NCBI GenBank assembly: GCA_021776735.1
Contig: JAJFFH010000054.1
Span: 1 to 63,037, forward strand
Direction: 5' to 3'
Length of the DNA stretch: 63,037 nt
DNA from: Planctomycetota bacterium
GTDB lineage: Bacteria; Planctomycetota; PLA2
Shown here: positions 33,348 through 41,414 of the stretch, piece after piece
How the letters are laid out: the number at the start of each line of letters is the position of its first letter
How positions within the stretch are numbered: position 1 is the stretch's first letter
Position numbers and translations under genes: made by a program
The notes under the pieces: model-generated
Told to the model about the DNA's origin: nothing
Databases searched by the model: none
The model's input: the letters and a program-made list of their open reading frames with translations, nothing else

Positions 33348-34778
33348 ATGACATCGGTACGGCGTCGCATCCTGGGGTTCATGTTGGTGCTCGCGGTCGG
33401 CGGCGGGGCGCTCGCCGAAGATGGGGCGGACGAGACCACGGACGAACTCATGGCGCGGGCGTGGCGCCAACTCGACGCACACCAGCCGGCCCAGGCGGAG
33501 GCGACGTTTCGCTCGGCGTTGGGGCAAAAGGACCTGCGCGCGAAGCGGCGGGCGTTGGCCCGACTCGGCGTGGCGGTCTGCGCGAGCCGGCTCAAGCGGG
33601 AAGACGAAGCTGAACGGCTGTTGACCAAGCTCAAAGACGACCTCGCGTCCGTGCCGCGGTTCCGGCGCCAGATTGTCGACAAAGCGTGCCGCTACGGGGT
33701 CGGAGCCGCCGCCGGGACGTTTTCGTTTCACTACCGACAGGGATTCAGCTTCGCGCAGCGCAAGCTCGTCGATCCGTCCGAGGCGGACGTCATCTTCAAG
33801 AGCTGCGCCGGCGGCATCAGCTTTATCACGCTCGAAGTGCCCGGCGGGAAGATCGTCAACCTCGAGCGGGTCCTGCGCCGCCGCGGCACGAGTATGAAAG
33901 CGGACGCGTTGTTCGAGACGGTCGTCGGCGCCGACCCCGCGAAGCTAAGGTGGCGCGACACCGCGCGCGGCGCCAGCCGGATTCCCGAGTCGGATGTCTT
34001 CATCCTGCGTCTGCGCGACGGCGGATGGGTGAAGCTGGCCATTGTCGGGCGGACCCGGTCGAGCGACTGGATGACGCAACCCGCGAAGCTCCGTTACGCG
34101 TACCGCCCCGGGCGGCCCGCGTTCGGCGTACGCGGCGACAATGACCGCGAGATCGGGGGCGTGCTGTTCAGCCGCGAGCCGCAGGCTACGCCGGTCGAGA
34201 TTGCAGCCGCGCAGAGGGCGACTGCGGGACAAGAGAGGCGCAAACGTCAGGAACGGACGGCGATGTTGCGCAAGGTGCTGGCTCAGGCGCGGATCAAGAT
34301 GCCCGACCCCGACAAGTGCCAGGAGGTCTTGTTCTCGCGCCGTCGTTTTCAGGACTACGAAGCGTGCACGTTCTCGTTTCGGTTCGGCATCCGCGACGAC
34401 CCTGACCTGAAGAAGACCCGAAACGACTGGGACCTGCAGTTTGGCAATGGTCGGGATGTCTTCCACGTCAACATGGTGGGGGACGACCGGTGCACGCTCA
34501 CCCCGCTGGGCAAGCTGGACTGGGCCGAGCTCGCCCAGCGCCGACGTGTGGAGGAGGGGCAAAAAAGCGGCGCCGCCGTGATGGCTGGCCACTGCTATCT
34601 GGTTCACACCAAGGACACGGACGCCGACTACCGCAGCTTTGTGCGCGTGGCCACGCTCGTGCCCGGCATGGCGTGCAAGATCGAGTGGGTTTCGCTGCAG
34701 GGCGAGGAGCTGAAACGCTCGCCGGGTCTGAAGTTGACCGAGGGACAGGCGGCCGCGTTGAAAACGTTGCTGAAGTAG
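33348..34778 (+). CDS. Secreted hypothetical protein with TPR-like N terminus
   Basis: This 476-aa protein has a signal peptide (RRRILGFMLVLAVGGGALA) and a short TPR-like part (LMARAWRQLDAHQPAQAEATFRSAL). The remaining beta-rich sequence I do not recognise. ATG at 33348 is preferred because it precedes the signal peptide. One 12-bp motif encodes RTAM inside a basic helix. It is convergent with the lipoprotein gene 40 bases downstream. Confidence 0.7.
   Translation: MTSVRRRILGFMLVLAVGGGALAEDGADETTDELMARAWRQLDAHQPAQAEATFRSALGQKDLRAKRRALARLGVAVCASRLKREDEAERLLTKLKDDLASVPRFRRQIVDKACRYGVGAAAGTFSFHYRQGFSFAQRKLVDPSEADVIFKSCAGGISFITLEVPGGKIVNLERVLRRRGTSMKADALFETVVGADPAKLRWRDTARGASRIPESDVFILRLRDGGWVKLAIVGRTRSSDWMTQPAKLRYAYRPGRPAFGVRGDNDREIGGVLFSREPQATPVEIAAAQRATAGQERRKRQERTAMLRKVLAQARIKMPDPDKCQEVLFSRRRFQDYEACTFSFRFGIRDDPDLKKTRNDWDLQFGNGRDVFHVNMVGDDRCTLTPLGKLDWAELAQRRRVEEGQKSGAAVMAGHCYLVHTKDTDADYRSFVRVATLVPGMACKIEWVSLQGEELKRSPGLKLTEGQAAALKTLLK
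34253..34264 (+). repeat. Dispersed 12-mer ACGGACGGCGAT, copy 12
   Basis: Exact copy in the secreted hypothetical protein, read as R-T-A-M; flank TCAGGA, next base G. Confidence 0.9.
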
Positions 34779-34818
34779 CGGCCGCGGCAGCCCGCACACG
34801 CTTGACGCGGAAAGAGGG

Positions 34819-35835
34819 TCAGCTGAAGTGCCGCAGGATCGTTTTGCCCTCGGGGGTGACCAGAACGAACATCCGAACGTTGCCGACCACCTTGCCGTGG
34901 ACGCGCCGACCCGTGGCGTCCATCTTGTACTGGCCCCACTTCTTGCCGTTGCGCGTGATGGTGCCGCCGCAGCGCCACGCCGTCGGCTGTGTCGGCGGAA
35001 CCTTGCCGTTGATGAAGTCGGTCACGAACCGCGCCTTCCAGACGTACTGATCCGACCCGAGGGTCAGCTTGTTGCGGATGATGTCGTCGGAATACGAGAC
35101 GACACGGCTTCCGCCTCCGGTCGTGCGCGTGACACCGGGCCGGCGGGAAGGTGACTGGGCCGCGAGGAGCCGGAACTTGTGCTCCTCATCGACAAGAACC
35201 TTGGCGTCCTTGCCGGTGAGCGTGCCCTGGAGCTTGTACTCGGCCTTGTTGTCGTAGCCGGCGAGGTCGCGCTGGAAAAAGTAAGACCCTTCCGCCTTGA
35301 GGTCGGCCTGAAACGGCTTCTTGTTGTAGTAGGCCGTGCCCTTCAGGGTGAAGGCGAAGCGACCGTTCCGGCTCGTATCGCTCACCTCGACGTCGAACAC
35401 ATCCTTCATCTTGTGCCGGTACTTGAGTGTGTGGTTCGACCCGATCCACGTCTCGGCGTCCGCCGCGTTCATGTTGCCCTGCGCACCAAGCACGACAAAC
35501 TCCTGGACCAGCGGGCCCGCCTTGATGACCAGCTTGTCCGCCGGCGCGGGTTGGTAGATCCACTGGCCACCGGCGACCAGCGTGAGCGTGCCCGTATTCG
35601 TGATCTTGCCGGTGCGGGCCATGCGCGTCGCGCCGTAGACCCCCTGGATGAGAGTCGTGCGCGATTGCTGCACGCCCTTGATGAGCTGGTTGGCGAAGCT
35701 GTCGGCGAGCGTCAGCGCGTCCTTCAGTTTCGTGGAAACCGCGCCCCCGCCCCCCCCTTTCTCTGCGTCCTTTTCCTCGCAGGCCGCAATGGCCGGAATG
35801 GCGGCAAGAAGCGCGATTATCGTCAGATATCTCAT
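34819..35835 (-). CDS. Hypothetical lipoprotein
   Basis: This 338-aa protein has a lipoprotein signal (MRYLTIIALLAAIPAIAACEE, lipobox IAAC) and a Gly run encoded by a C-rich tract at 35743-35757. The rest is beta-rich with LKGTAYYNKKPFQADLKAEGSYFF and LQGTLTGKDAKV. The family is not recognised. ATG at 35833-35835. Confidence 0.75.
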   Translation of the reverse strand: MRYLTIIALLAAIPAIAACEEKDAEKGGGGGAVSTKLKDALTLADSFANQLIKGVQQSRTTLIQGVYGATRMARTGKITNTGTLTLVAGGQWIYQPAPADKLVIKAGPLVQEFVVLGAQGNMNAADAETWIGSNHTLKYRHKMKDVFDVEVSDTSRNGRFAFTLKGTAYYNKKPFQADLKAEGSYFFQRDLAGYDNKAEYKLQGTLTGKDAKVLVDEEHKFRLLAAQSPSRRPGVTRTTGGGSRVVSYSDDIIRNKLTLGSDQYVWKARFVTDFINGKVPPTQPTAWRCGGTITRNGKKWGQYKMDATGRRVHGKVVGNVRMFVLVTPEGKTILRHFS

Positions 35836-35871
35836 GACACCCCGGGAAACGGAATCGGGCCACGATTCCTG

Positions 35872-36576
35872 TCAGGAACCATCGAACAATCCCTGGAACG
35901 CCTCGGCCATCAGCGGTCCGGCGCAGTCGTCCTCGTGCTTGAAGAACACGAACGCCTCGTCCCATGGCTGGTCTCGCATGCGTTCGGCCCAATCCGCCCG
36001 CGCGGCGTCGTCGTATTCGGTCCGGCGCAGCCGCAGGTATCCGAACGGCGCCGTCGCGACGACGGGCGGGTCCGGCGCCTTGTCGGATTGCGAGATTACG
36101 AGCGCCGCGCCGCGCGCCTTCAGCACGTCGTAGACCTCGTCGCAAAACCACGACTCGTGGCGAAACTCGAGCGCCGCGCGAAAGCCGTCGGGCAGCATCG
36201 CCAAAAACGCCGCGAGCCGTTCGGTGTCCTTGCGCAACCACGGCGGAAGCTGAAACAGCATGGGCCCAAGCTTGTCGCCCAAAAGCATCGCCGTCCGTGT
36301 CACGTACTCAACTTCATCCTCGCAGTCCACAAGACGTTTCTTGTGCGTAATCCGCTGCGACGCCTTGAGCACGAACGAAAACGTGTCGGGCACCTGCGCC
36401 GCCCAGCCCTCGACGACTTCGGCCTTGGGCATGCGATAAAACGTGTTGTTGATTTCGACCGCCGAAAGCCGCCCGGCGTAGTACTCGAGGAACTTTCTTT
36501 GGACGAGCTTCTCGGGATAGAAGTCGGGCTTCCATTCCTTGTAGGCGTAGCCGCTGGTCCCGCTCAGAACGCGCAT
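35872..36576 (-). CDS. DUF72 (YecE-like) protein
   Basis: This 234-aa TIM-barrel-like protein starts MRVLSGTSGYAYKEWKPDFYP. It has the family blocks VEINNTFYRMP, FVLKASQRITH, LGPMLFQLPP and ALEFRHESWF, and ends with the YLRLRR and FFKHEDD segments. Its biochemical role is not established; distant similarity to xylose-isomerase-like barrels is known. The start at 36576 fits the family better than the upstream ATG at 36612. Confidence 0.9.
   Translation of the reverse strand: MRVLSGTSGYAYKEWKPDFYPEKLVQRKFLEYYAGRLSAVEINNTFYRMPKAEVVEGWAAQVPDTFSFVLKASQRITHKKRLVDCEDEVEYVTRTAMLLGDKLGPMLFQLPPWLRKDTERLAAFLAMLPDGFRAALEFRHESWFCDEVYDVLKARGAALVISQSDKAPDPPVVATAPFGYLRLRRTEYDDAARADWAERMRDQPWDEAFVFFKHEDDCAGPLMAEAFQGLFDGS
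36287..36298 (-). repeat. Dispersed 12-mer ACGGACGGCGAT, copy 13
   Basis: Exact copy in the DUF72 gene, read as R-T-A-M; trailing GCTTTT shared with the copies at 19234 and 36634. Confidence 0.9.
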
Positions 36577-36633
36577 GCCCGCACGGTATCCGAGTGCGCC
36601 CATTCGTGCCACCGCGCCGAGCTGAGACAGCGA

Positions 36634-36645
36634 ACGGACGGCGAT
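36634..36645 (+). repeat. Dispersed 12-mer ACGGACGGCGAT, copy 14
   Basis: Exact copy in the intergenic region between DUF72 and tRNA-Ser; flank ACAGCGA, trailing GCTTTT. It is the last copy before the mobile region. Confidence 0.9.
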
Positions 36646-36731
36646 GCTTTTGCCCTCGCGCGGTCCGAATCGGCCCGGAAGCCGCTAAACTGGCCGACCC
36701 GGATCGCCGAGTTTAGAGTACGACCCCCGAC

Positions 36732-36821
36732 GGAGAGGTGCCGGAGCGGTTGAACGGGCCGGTTTCGAAAACCGGTGTGGCCGCAAGGTCACCTAGGGTT
36801 CGAATCCCTACCTCTCCGCCA
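36732..36821 (+). tRNA. tRNA-Ser (anticodon CGA)
   Basis: 90 bases: acceptor GGAGAGG paired with CCTCTCC, anticodon loop TTTCGAA giving CGA, a long variable arm (GTGGCCGCAAGGTCAC), T arm GGTTCGAATCC, and encoded CCA. It is the probable attachment site of the element that follows. Confidence 0.93.
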
Positions 36822-36829
36822 GTTTCAGC

Positions 36830-36861
36830 CACGGTGCGCGGGTTTCGGCCCGCGCGCCGTG
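36830..36861 (+). terminator. Hairpin after tRNA-Ser
   Basis: A 13-bp GC-rich stem with one G-U pair and loop TTTCGG lies nine bases after the tRNA CCA. There is no T run, so it could be a processing or termination hairpin. Confidence 0.5.
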
Positions 36862-37172
36862 TTGGCCAATCCGGGCCAGATAGGGCCACGGACGGCCCCA
36901 CACGGCCACCGCTAGGTGATACCAGAGGTGATACGGGTTCGGGGCGCTGTCGTCGTGCCACGGGCGTCGTGTCGCCCCCCGGATGGCGACGTGGATAGGC
37001 CGCGGGCGCGCCGCAGTCTATCCCGACACCGGCCTCCGCACCCCGACCTCAAACCAGCCGCTTCTCCGCCATCGCCGGCCGAACTCGGCCCGCGCCCGGA
37101 TGCGATAGACTGCGGGCAGCGGGCCGAGGCCCGTCCTATGCGGAACTGTAGAAGTAGAAGCTAGGAAGACTG
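36862..37172. other. Element boundary region without genes
   Basis: No gene is recognised. A direct repeat GGTGATAC occurs at 36915-36922 and 36927-36934, similar to arm-type integrase sites. Inverted GC-rich stems occur near 37077-37135. The region lies between tRNA-Ser and the first gene cassette. Confidence 0.4.
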
Positions 37173-37595
37173 GTGACCGGAACTCTGACCCTCGGCGATG
37201 CGACATTCCCCGTCGTCCAAGCCGAACTCTCGTTCGGACGCGACGAACAGGGTCACGGATGGTCGTTCAACGTCGCCTGTGCGGACGCTGACCTCCCCGA
37301 CGAACACCCGCTGTGGGCGCGGACTCCACGCTTCTACTCGGAGTTGGCGCCGATCGATCTCGACCCGATCGCACCACTATCGAATCAGAAGTTGCACGTC
37401 GCCGCCGGCTGGTCGTCCCGAGAGCCGCTGCTGTGCCTCTACGTGTTCGAACACGACGAAGTTCGGAATGCGGATCTCGAGTTCGGCGAATTCCAGCGCG
37501 GTGAGGGGCCCTTCACCCTGCGCGCCACGGCTCTTGTGATGGGCGAGCCGATGACTCTGGCGATCGACACGACTCTGCGGTACGTCGCTCCCTAA
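37173..37595 (+). CDS. Integron-cassette gene, hypothetical 140-aa protein
   Basis: A soluble acidic protein (MTGTLTLGDATFPVVQAELSF) with VAAGWSSREPLLCLYVFEHDEV and GEPMTLAIDTTLRYVAP. The family is not recognised. The stop TAA is part of the first attC core (CCCTAAC), as is usual in integron cassettes. The start is GTG at 37173. It is unlike the neighbouring chromosomal genes in context, which supports acquisition as a cassette. Confidence 0.7.
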   Translation: MTGTLTLGDATFPVVQAELSFGRDEQGHGWSFNVACADADLPDEHPLWARTPRFYSELAPIDLDPIAPLSNQKLHVAAGWSSREPLLCLYVFEHDEVRNADLEFGEFQRGEGPFTLRATALVMGEPMTLAIDTTLRYVAP

Positions 37596-37689
37596 CCCGT
37601 CGCTGCAGCCGACGAGCGGCGGGAACCGGTCGCGCGAGGGCGGTACCATGTCGTCCGCCGCTCGCGGCTGAGCGGCAACGGCGTTAGGC
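37590..37689 (+). repeat. attC recombination site
   Basis: The site runs from CCCTAAC at 37590-37596 to GTTAGGC at 37683-37689. The arms between fold on themselves: CCGACGAGCGGCGG pairs with CCGCCGCTCGCGG except for one extruded A, the feature integron integrases use to choose the strand. It separates two cassette genes. No integron integrase gene was recognised in the window. Confidence 0.8.
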
Positions 37690-37705
37690 GGGCCCTGAAT
37701 AACGA

Positions 37706-38401
37706 ATGCGAAAGCTGGATCGACTCGCGGTTATTGAATCAATCGCCGTTCGCCTTCAATCGACGATGGCGACATCCCAGATCAACTCGCTGCTGGGAGC
37801 GTTCGGACTCAACTGCCCACATGTTGACATAGTCCCTAGCAAACGAACGTATGTCATGAACTTGCTCTCGGGTGCGAGGGACGAGGTGATCTTGGAGATC
37901 GCGCACGAACTGCAAATCGAGATACCGGGAACGAAGACTGCATCCGCAGGCGGATTCCGATCTTATCTCGACGCTGGCGGTACTGAAGCATGCGTTTCGG
38001 ACTTCAACCGGGCGTTAGCAGCGGTTGCGACCGACCCTGACCAGGCGATAGCCAGCGCTTCTTCGACCTTGGAGAGCGTGTGCAAGCAGATTCTCGATGT
38101 TCGGCAGCACGCCTATCCGCGCGACGAGAGTCTCAATCCCCTCTTGAAAGCTACGTTCAAGGCCCTCGATCTGTCCCCGGATGGGCGGGCTGATCCTGTG
38201 GTTAAGCAAGTCCTCGGCGGGCTGTTCAACGCGGCCGTCGGGCTGGGGGTCCTGCGGACTAAGTTCAGCGCTGCACATGGGCGTGGCGCGAGTCAGTCAC
38301 GCCTTCTCGAGCGCCACGCGCGGCTCGCTGTCAACGCAGCCTCCACAGTCGGGCACTTCCTTTTGGAAACCTGTGAGGCCAGGCGGAGCCACTCGGGCTG
38401 A
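37706..38401 (+). CDS. Abortive-infection family protein (Abi_C domain), integron cassette
   Basis: This is a 231-aa protein. The second half matches the Abi_C domain found in abortive-infection phage-defence proteins: TDPDQAIASASSTLESVCKQIL, LDLSPDG, KQVLGGLFNAAVGLGVLR, HGRG and RHARLAVNAAST. The N-terminal half is unassigned and may be the sensing part. It begins 16 bases after the attC site, so it is the second cassette. Its trigger and effector action are unknown. Confidence 0.8.
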   Translation: MRKLDRLAVIESIAVRLQSTMATSQINSLLGAFGLNCPHVDIVPSKRTYVMNLLSGARDEVILEIAHELQIEIPGTKTASAGGFRSYLDAGGTEACVSDFNRALAAVATDPDQAIASASSTLESVCKQILDVRQHAYPRDESLNPLLKATFKALDLSPDGRADPVVKQVLGGLFNAAVGLGVLRTKFSAAHGRGASQSRLLERHARLAVNAASTVGHFLLETCEARRSHSG

Positions 38402-38416
38402 TGTTTGAATGTCGCC

Positions 38417-38530
38417 GCCCAACAAGTCCGTTCCCACCCGTCGAGCGGCGCGCACGAGCCGAGTCGACAGATACTCGAGGCGCTGAACGCCAAGCAGATG
38501 GCCGCTCAACAAGGCGATGCAGGCTGACGG
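38417..38530 (+). repeat. Degenerate attC-like cores
   Basis: Two attC-type left cores, GCCCAAC (38417-38423) and GCTCAACAAGGCGATGCAGG (from 38504), follow the Abi_C gene. No matching right core is found, so the array looks truncated against the integrase gene. Confidence 0.45.
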
Positions 38531-38540
38531 CCGCCCTGCC

Positions 38541-39713
38541 CTACTCGGCGCGCCGCGTCGCCCGTCCGACCGCGTCCGCCATCCGCTCCAGCTCCTCCGG
38601 TCGCGTGTGCGTGTAGTGCGCCGCCATTTCGACGGTCTTGTGGCCGAGCATGGCGGAGATCGCGAAGGCGTCGAAGCCGAGATCGCGCAGGATCGAGCGC
38701 GCGGTGTGCCGTAGCGAGTGGAACGTCATCAACTTCCGCTTCGCCGCCGGGACCTGCTCGTCGGTGCAGGCGTTGAGCGACTTGCGGAGCCGGCGCCCGA
38801 GAGACTGCGAGTCCCACGGCTTGCCGTTGTTGCGCTGAAACAGAAGCGCGGTGGGGAGGTGGCGGATCTTCCGGTCTCCGCCGAGGACGGCCTGGAGCTG
38901 CGGCGTGAGGTACGCGCGCTTCGGCATGCCGCCCTTCTCGTCGGCTGCGCGTACCTCCATGTACGGCGTGCCCGTGCTCGGCCAGTGCAGGTCCGCACGC
39001 GTGCGGCTCACGAGGTCGCCGGCGCGCCAGCCGGTGTGTCCGGCGGCGAGGAGGATCGGGTAGGCGTCCGGGCAGTCGCGTTGCGCGGCATCCAGCAGGT
39101 GCTGGTACTCGTCCAGCGTGAGCGCGACGGTCTCCTTGCGCCTGACCCGGGCGATGCGGCAGCGTGCGAACGGGTTCCAATCGTCGTCCTCGGCCCAACC
39201 GCAGCGCTGGGCGTGGCGCAGGATTGCGCTCGCGAGCGAGAGGTCGTTGTTGACCGTTCCCGCCGCGGTGTCCTTGGCCAGCCGAGCGTTCACCCAGTCG
39301 CGCACCTCGGCGCGGCGATAGGTGCCGAGGTCAAGCGAGGCCCACGGCGCCTGCTTGAGGACGTTGGCCCGGTGGCGGTCCCCCTCGAGCGTGCGCTTCT
39401 TCTTGAGCTTCCGCACCTCGGCGTCCTTGAAGTAAAGCTCGATGAGGCGCGCGAACGTCGTGCTCTCGGAGCCCGGCGCGGGCTCGTCCCACACATGCGC
39501 GACCGCCTCCTCGATGCTCCAGCCGTCCTGAAGCAGGACCCAGACGCGCGCGGATATCTGCTCGCCGGCCTTCCGGGTCCGGCCCGCGAAGCGCGTAATG
39601 AACCGGTACTTGATCGCTCCGTTCGGCTTGCGGCCCGTGCGTTTGCGGAAGACGCACCACCAGCCGTCCCGGTTGGGAATGCGGCGGATGGTTCCACACC
39701 GGTTTCGGGCCAT
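38541..39713 (-). CDS. int: Tyrosine recombinase (phage-type integrase)
   Basis: This 390-aa protein has an N-terminal arm and SAM-like domain (TTFARLIELYFKDAEVRKLKKKRTLEG) and a catalytic domain. The catalytic residues are Arg in HTGWRAGDL, HxxR in FHSLRHTARS, and His plus the Tyr nucleophile in LGHKTVEMAAHYTH. It would integrate the element by strand exchange, probably at the nearby tRNA-Ser. It lacks the extra domain of integron integrases, so it is not IntI. It is convergent with the cassette genes. Confidence 0.92.
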   Translation of the reverse strand: MARNRCGTIRRIPNRDGWWCVFRKRTGRKPNGAIKYRFITRFAGRTRKAGEQISARVWVLLQDGWSIEEAVAHVWDEPAPGSESTTFARLIELYFKDAEVRKLKKKRTLEGDRHRANVLKQAPWASLDLGTYRRAEVRDWVNARLAKDTAAGTVNNDLSLASAILRHAQRCGWAEDDDWNPFARCRIARVRRKETVALTLDEYQHLLDAAQRDCPDAYPILLAAGHTGWRAGDLVSRTRADLHWPSTGTPYMEVRAADEKGGMPKRAYLTPQLQAVLGGDRKIRHLPTALLFQRNNGKPWDSQSLGRRLRKSLNACTDEQVPAAKRKLMTFHSLRHTARSILRDLGFDAFAISAMLGHKTVEMAAHYTHTRPEELERMADAVGRATRRAE

Positions 39714-39744
39714 GGTTGGTGAATTACCTCGCGTGTTTCGGACA

Positions 39745-40032
39745 TCAACTCTTATCTGCCCGATGTCGGCGAATCCGCCCGCGTCGCGGGACCACGCGGG
39801 CCCCGCGCGCGCGTTTCGGGGCGCGGTGGGGGGCCTGCTCGCGCTCGGCCAGGAACTCGAGCAGCGCCTCGCGACGGACGTAGCGCATGCCGCCGATGCG
39901 GATCGACGGGAACTCGTGGGCGAGCAGCCGGGACACGGTTCGGGGCGAACAGGAAAGCACGTCTTGCAGGTGCTGCCGCGTCAGGAGCGCCGGCCAGGAC
40001 TCAGGAGGGAGCGCGTGAAGGTGCGTGCTCAC
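39745..40032 (-). CDS. Excisionase-like helix-turn-helix protein
   Basis: This 95-aa protein has the HTH_17/MerR-like pattern LLTRQHLQDVLSCSPRTVSRLLAHEFPSIRIGGMRYVRREALLEFL. It lies just upstream of the integrase in the same direction, the usual place for a recombination directionality factor. GTG at 40032 is the preferred start. The C-terminal tail is Arg-rich. Confidence 0.75.
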   Translation of the reverse strand: MSTHLHALPPESWPALLTRQHLQDVLSCSPRTVSRLLAHEFPSIRIGGMRYVRREALLEFLAEREQAPHRAPKRARGARVVPRRGRIRRHRADKS

Positions 40033-40159
40033 CTGCTCGTCCTCCGGCCTTGGCGACGGTTCATGCGCTGGCGTCGATGGCGGCGACGCCGGGCGAGGCG
40101 ATGGGCCGACTTCCACTCGACGATGATCGAGCGGAGCAGGTGGTGCGCACAGGTCCGCC

Positions 40160-41281
40160 TCACAGCTCGCCACCCCAAGCCGTCCAGCCGGCCCGCTCGG
40201 TTCGGGCGAACAGCTCGAGGTACGGCCCCGGACTGCACGACTCAACGATCTCGAAGAACTTCTCCGGCTTGGCGCTGTGCCGGCCCCGCGGTGCCTCAAA
40301 CCACGTACCGACATCCTTGCGCCTAAGGGGCAGGCTGCCCTTGACGCCGAACAGCACGTGCTCGGTCTGGCTGCGGAAGTAACGCCCCATCCCGAACCGC
40401 GGCTTGCACCACGTCACGAAGCCTGCGTACCGAAAGCCCCAGGCGTCGAGCAGCTCGAACGCCTCGGGCAACTTCGGGTTCGTGGTCCACCGGTACAGGT
40501 GTGCGTCTTCGTCCGCACGGTCGGCCACCGGCAGGGCCTTGAGGTCGTCGTGAGACATCGAGGCGTACTCGGGGAGCCCCGGGCCGTAGAGGTCCGCGTT
40601 GTCGTAGCTCCACGGCGGGTCGGCGACGATGGTTGCGAACCGAGCCCGGGCAACGGCGATCGCGACCGAGGGTGCCGCGGCGACCCGGGCGGCGTTCTCC
40701 TGGCGCCGGGCATCGCGCTGGGCGACGTCCTCGGCGCGCTTGACGCGCCGGTAGCCCATGTGAATCGAGAGTTCCCCGGTGCGGACCCGCGTCTTGATGT
40801 CGTTGTCGCCCCGGTCACGGATGACGTTGGCCAGCCGGAGCGTCTCCCGGCTGACGCCGACTAACCTCGCGAGTTCCTCACGGGTCTCGCGAGGTTCCGC
40901 AAGATCTTGCGGAACCTTCTGGCGACCGCCCTCGCGCTGCCGCTCCTTGGCCTCCGCGGCAATGAGGGGCTCAAGGAGCAGGGCGAGCTCGGCGCGCTGA
41001 TACGGCGTCAGGTTCCGCCGGCCGAACTGGTGCCGGATGATCCACGCCTTGGCCGCGGTCCGGTGGGGGAGATCGACCGCGGTCGTGCAGTAGTCGAGCC
41101 CGAGCCGGTCGCAGATCTCCAGTCGGTGGTGACCATCAAGAAGGACATCGTGGCCGGACCAGACGACGAGCGCGTCGCGGCAGCCCTCGGCAAGCAGGCT
41201 CGCCTCGAGCTGGTCGCGCTCCGCACCAGTCAAGGCGGGAATCAGGGCGCGCAGTTCGGGGTCGATCAGCGGCGCGCTCAT
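40160..41281 (-). CDS. ParB-like domain fused to MT-A70 adenine methyltransferase
   Basis: This is a 373-aa protein. Residues about 1-120 are ParB/Srx-like (LLAEGCRDALVVWSGHDVLLDGHHRLEIC), followed by an HTH-like stretch (ETREELARLVGVSRETLRLANVI). The C-terminal half is MT-A70: the catalytic DPPW occurs in ATIVADPPWSYDN and the domain continues with FVTWCKPRFGMGRYFRSQTEHVLFGVKG. Such phage proteins methylate adenine N6 in DNA, often to evade host restriction. ATG at 41281 is chosen as the first residue of the ParB part. Confidence 0.88.
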   Translation of the reverse strand: MSAPLIDPELRALIPALTGAERDQLEASLLAEGCRDALVVWSGHDVLLDGHHRLEICDRLGLDYCTTAVDLPHRTAAKAWIIRHQFGRRNLTPYQRAELALLLEPLIAAEAKERQREGGRQKVPQDLAEPRETREELARLVGVSRETLRLANVIRDRGDNDIKTRVRTGELSIHMGYRRVKRAEDVAQRDARRQENAARVAAAPSVAIAVARARFATIVADPPWSYDNADLYGPGLPEYASMSHDDLKALPVADRADEDAHLYRWTTNPKLPEAFELLDAWGFRYAGFVTWCKPRFGMGRYFRSQTEHVLFGVKGSLPLRRKDVGTWFEAPRGRHSAKPEKFFEIVESCSPGPYLELFARTERAGWTAWGGEL

Positions 41282-41387
41282 GCTGCGAGCCCCCGGATGC
41301 CGTTGATCCGCGCAGTTCTTTTTTTCCTTATGCGCGAAGACAGATACGCCACGCCCCCGCCGTATGTGCGTGCGCGCGCGTATGGAG

Positions 41388-41409
41388 AAAAAAAACCGCT
41401 CGACCGCGG
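41388..41409 (-). terminator. Possible intrinsic terminator after the primase gene
   Basis: On the minus strand, CCGC-GGTCGA-GCGG is followed by eight T residues, six bases after the primase stop. The stem is only four pairs long, so it is weak. Confidence 0.4.
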
Positions 41410-41414
41410 GTAGC

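Noticed and set aside
36790..36821. Second copy of the tRNA-Ser 3' end as right attachment site
   Set aside because: I searched the 61-63 kb part by eye and found no repeat of the tRNA 3' end; the right end may be outside the window.
38541..39713. Integrase as an integron IntI
   Set aside because: It lacks the extra domain of IntI and has a phage-type N-terminal arm; the cassettes next to it therefore lack their own integrase.
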